Shown here in pieces: positions 8,033-8,888 of a DNA stretch of 8,888 nucleotides. The position numbers and the translations under genes were made by a program. The stretch is from Armatimonadota bacterium (GTDB lineage Bacteria; Armatimonadota; HRBIN16), in contig JAPWUZ010000095.1 of NCBI GenBank assembly GCA_028275265.1, forward strand, positions 1-8,888, given 5' to 3'. Numbering within the stretch: the stretch's first letter is position 1; each line of letters opens with the position of its first letter. A model generated the notes under the pieces. It had not been told where the DNA came from. It saw nothing but the letters and a program-made list of their open reading frames with translations, and did not search any database.

Positions 8033-8293
8033 CTAGGTGTCGTTATAGGCAACGACCGTACCAGTATAGGTGACGCTGGGGGTGAACCAAGTAAGACGCG
8101 CTTTCTCAATTGCTACTGGCACTGAACCGACAGGAGTGCCCGTCTGGCTCATGTCCATCGCCTGGGCTTCGAGCACGGTCATGGAGCCGGGCGGGCGTCT
8201 GGTGCGAACAATGTACTCTGTGCCCGCGAGCAATACCAGCAGCAACAGCATTGTCCCCCAGTGTCTTCGAACGAACCGTGCAACCGTCCTCAC
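8033..8293 (-). pseudogene. RND periplasmic adaptor, N-terminal fragment (signal anchor) ending at an in-frame TAG
   Basis: These 86 codons are the start of the adaptor. They comprise a basic N-terminus (MRTVARFVRRHWG), one hydrophobic export or anchor helix (about residues 14-24, LLLLVLLAGTEY), and a linker leading into the typical adaptor opening VTYTGTVVAYNDT. The frame then meets TAG (8035-8033). The next codons in the same frame, without any shift, encode VVARTEGWLVEV, exactly the continuation expected of an HlyD/CusB lipoyl domain. This is therefore one gene of about 624 sense codons interrupted at codon 87 by a single nonsense codon, for example CAG or GAG changed to TAG. The start GTG at 8293 has GAGGGAAG (8306-8299) upstream and lies 14 bp after the YHS stop, so the three genes form one operon. 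If the TAG is real, only a short exported peptide is made. Confidence 0.85.
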
Positions 8294-8307
8294 GGTGGCT
8301 TCCCTCG

Positions 8308-8739
8308 CTAGTGGGAATGTTCCTCGTGTTGCATCCCCGATCTATTACCCTGCGCTTTACCCTGTGCCTTCGCGTATTTCTCCGGGTTCTTGCTGAACTC
8401 GGGCTTGCACTTCGCGCAGCAGAAGTAGTAGGACCGCCCTTTGTAGCTAGCGGTTTGTGCTTTGCCGGGGTCCTTGACAACCTCGCCGCTTACCGGGCAA
8501 CGCACTACTTGCTTTGGTGCGTACTTGGCAGGGTTGGTGTTAAACTCGCCCACGCACTTTTTGCAGCAGAAGTAAATGCTTCTTCCTTCATACTGCACGC
8601 TGGGTGCCTTCTTCAAGCTCTTGATGGCTTCTCCCGAGACGGGACAGGTCAGTCCACTGTTCGCAACAGGCTTCTGCGGTGCTGCCAGTGCCGTAACGGC
8701 GAACAGCGCGACCAGCAGGATAGTTCCGATCGCTCGCAT
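8308..8739 (-). CDS. Secreted protein with two tandem YHS (metal-binding) domains
   Basis: YHS domains are small Cys-containing modules found in copper- and other heavy-metal-handling proteins. The 143 residues begin with a clear signal peptide (about 1-20, cleavage likely near ALAA/PQK). Two YHS units follow: the first has CPVSG (32-36) and YFCCKKC (56-62), the second CPVSG (81-85) and YFCCAKC (105-111). Each also has a C-terminal F-x-x-NP-x-KYA segment, and the two are close copies of each other. A short tail ends in a His-rich EEHSH, a further possible metal ligand. The ATG is well supported by GAGGAGGA (8753-8746) six bases upstream. It is the first gene of the operon with the metal-binding adaptor and RND pump, so a periplasmic role in binding metal and delivering it to the pump is a reasonable inference, not shown. 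Unlike the two genes after it, it shows no lesion. Confidence 0.9.
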   Translation of the reverse strand: MRAIGTILLVALFAVTALAAPQKPVANSGLTCPVSGEAIKSLKKAPSVQYEGRSIYFCCKKCVGEFNTNPAKYAPKQVVRCPVSGEVVKDPGKAQTASYKGRSYYFCCAKCKPEFSKNPEKYAKAQGKAQGNRSGMQHEEHSH

Positions 8740-8888
8740 AATGTATCCTCCTCACAGGGGTTCTGCCTGTTACTCCAGGCTACACAAAAAATGCGCGAGT
8801 AACTCCGTTTCCTGTTCCCTCGTTTAATTCAGTAGAAAATGCAAAGCGGACCAGGTTGCGGTGGCAAGTTCTACTCTGAACGGAGCCC
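8740..8888. promoter_or_regulatory. Upstream region of the YHS/efflux operon, promoter expected but not identified
   Basis: About 149 bp without a gene lie before the YHS start and should hold the operon promoter and any metal-responsive operator. I could not identify a convincing -35/-10 pair; there is a relatively AT-rich stretch around 8820-8845. A perfect 7-bp inverted repeat, GTTACTC (8769-8775) and GAGTAAC (8797-8803), has a 21-base spacer. A 5-bp one, ACAGG (8754-8758) and CCTGT (8766-8770), sits directly next to the ribosome-binding site and overlaps the first, so the two could not fold at the same time. Repeats this short can occur by chance in such a region. Confidence 0.3.

Noticed and set aside
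8033..8035. Amber codon read as an amino acid (pyrrolysine or suppression)
   Set aside because: Five other genes in the window end in TAG at their expected family lengths, so TAG works as a normal stop here.
6395..8125. Plus-strand open frame of 576 codons opposite the adaptor
   Set aside because: It lies exactly antisense to the adaptor, has no recognisable domain, and its Leu/Arg/His-rich composition is that expected from the reverse of Gln/Ala/Glu-rich coiled-coil codons in high-GC DNA.
8110..8802. Plus-strand open frame of 230 codons opposite YHS and the adaptor start
   Set aside because: It spans two well-supported minus-strand genes and their promoter region, with no ribosome-binding site or domain signal of its own.

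Overview
This window looks like chromosomal DNA from a GC-rich (by eye close to 60% G+C) bacterium with two membranes. An RND-type pump with a periplasmic adaptor implies a diderm envelope, while an RNase J-type nuclease is typical of lineages outside the classical Gammaproteobacteria. Armatimonadota or a similar, perhaps thermophilic, lineage would fit, but that is a guess from gene content and not something the sequence proves.

Left half (1-4304, plus strand): a tight run of RNA- and protein-quality-control genes. It holds the C-terminal part of an RNase J (cut by the window edge), a membrane-anchored TPR protein, an Hsp20-family small heat shock protein and a complete LonA protease. The last three are only 3 and 24 bp apart and each has a good Shine-Dalgarno sequence, so they are probably co-transcribed as a proteostasis operon: Hsp20 holds unfolding proteins and Lon degrades those that cannot be rescued. 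All four genes end in TAG.

Right half (8739-4313, minus strand): a metal-efflux-like operon that converges on lon with only 8 bp between the two stop codons. Its order is a secreted protein with two YHS domains, a CusB/HlyD-like periplasmic adaptor carrying two heavy-metal-binding (YTCxMHP) modules, and an RND permease. The YHS gene is intact. The adaptor is interrupted by an in-frame TAG at codon 87. The permease is in two frames and lacks about 400 residues, including transmembrane helices 2-7 and the proton-relay helix. Both core pump genes therefore appear broken in this copy, either by genuine decay or by assembly or sequencing error. The first three genes would otherwise form a coherent metal-handling unit: periplasmic capture (YHS), metal-binding adaptor, and pump. 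No outer-membrane channel gene is in the window.

The remaining non-coding DNA is small: 39 bp before the TPR gene, and about 149 bp upstream of the YHS gene that should contain the efflux operon promoter but shows only weak inverted repeats. I saw no RNA genes, CRISPR arrays, insertion sequences or phage genes. The most notable signals are the double lesion in the pump operon and the unusual adaptor with one metal-binding module nested inside its membrane-proximal domain.
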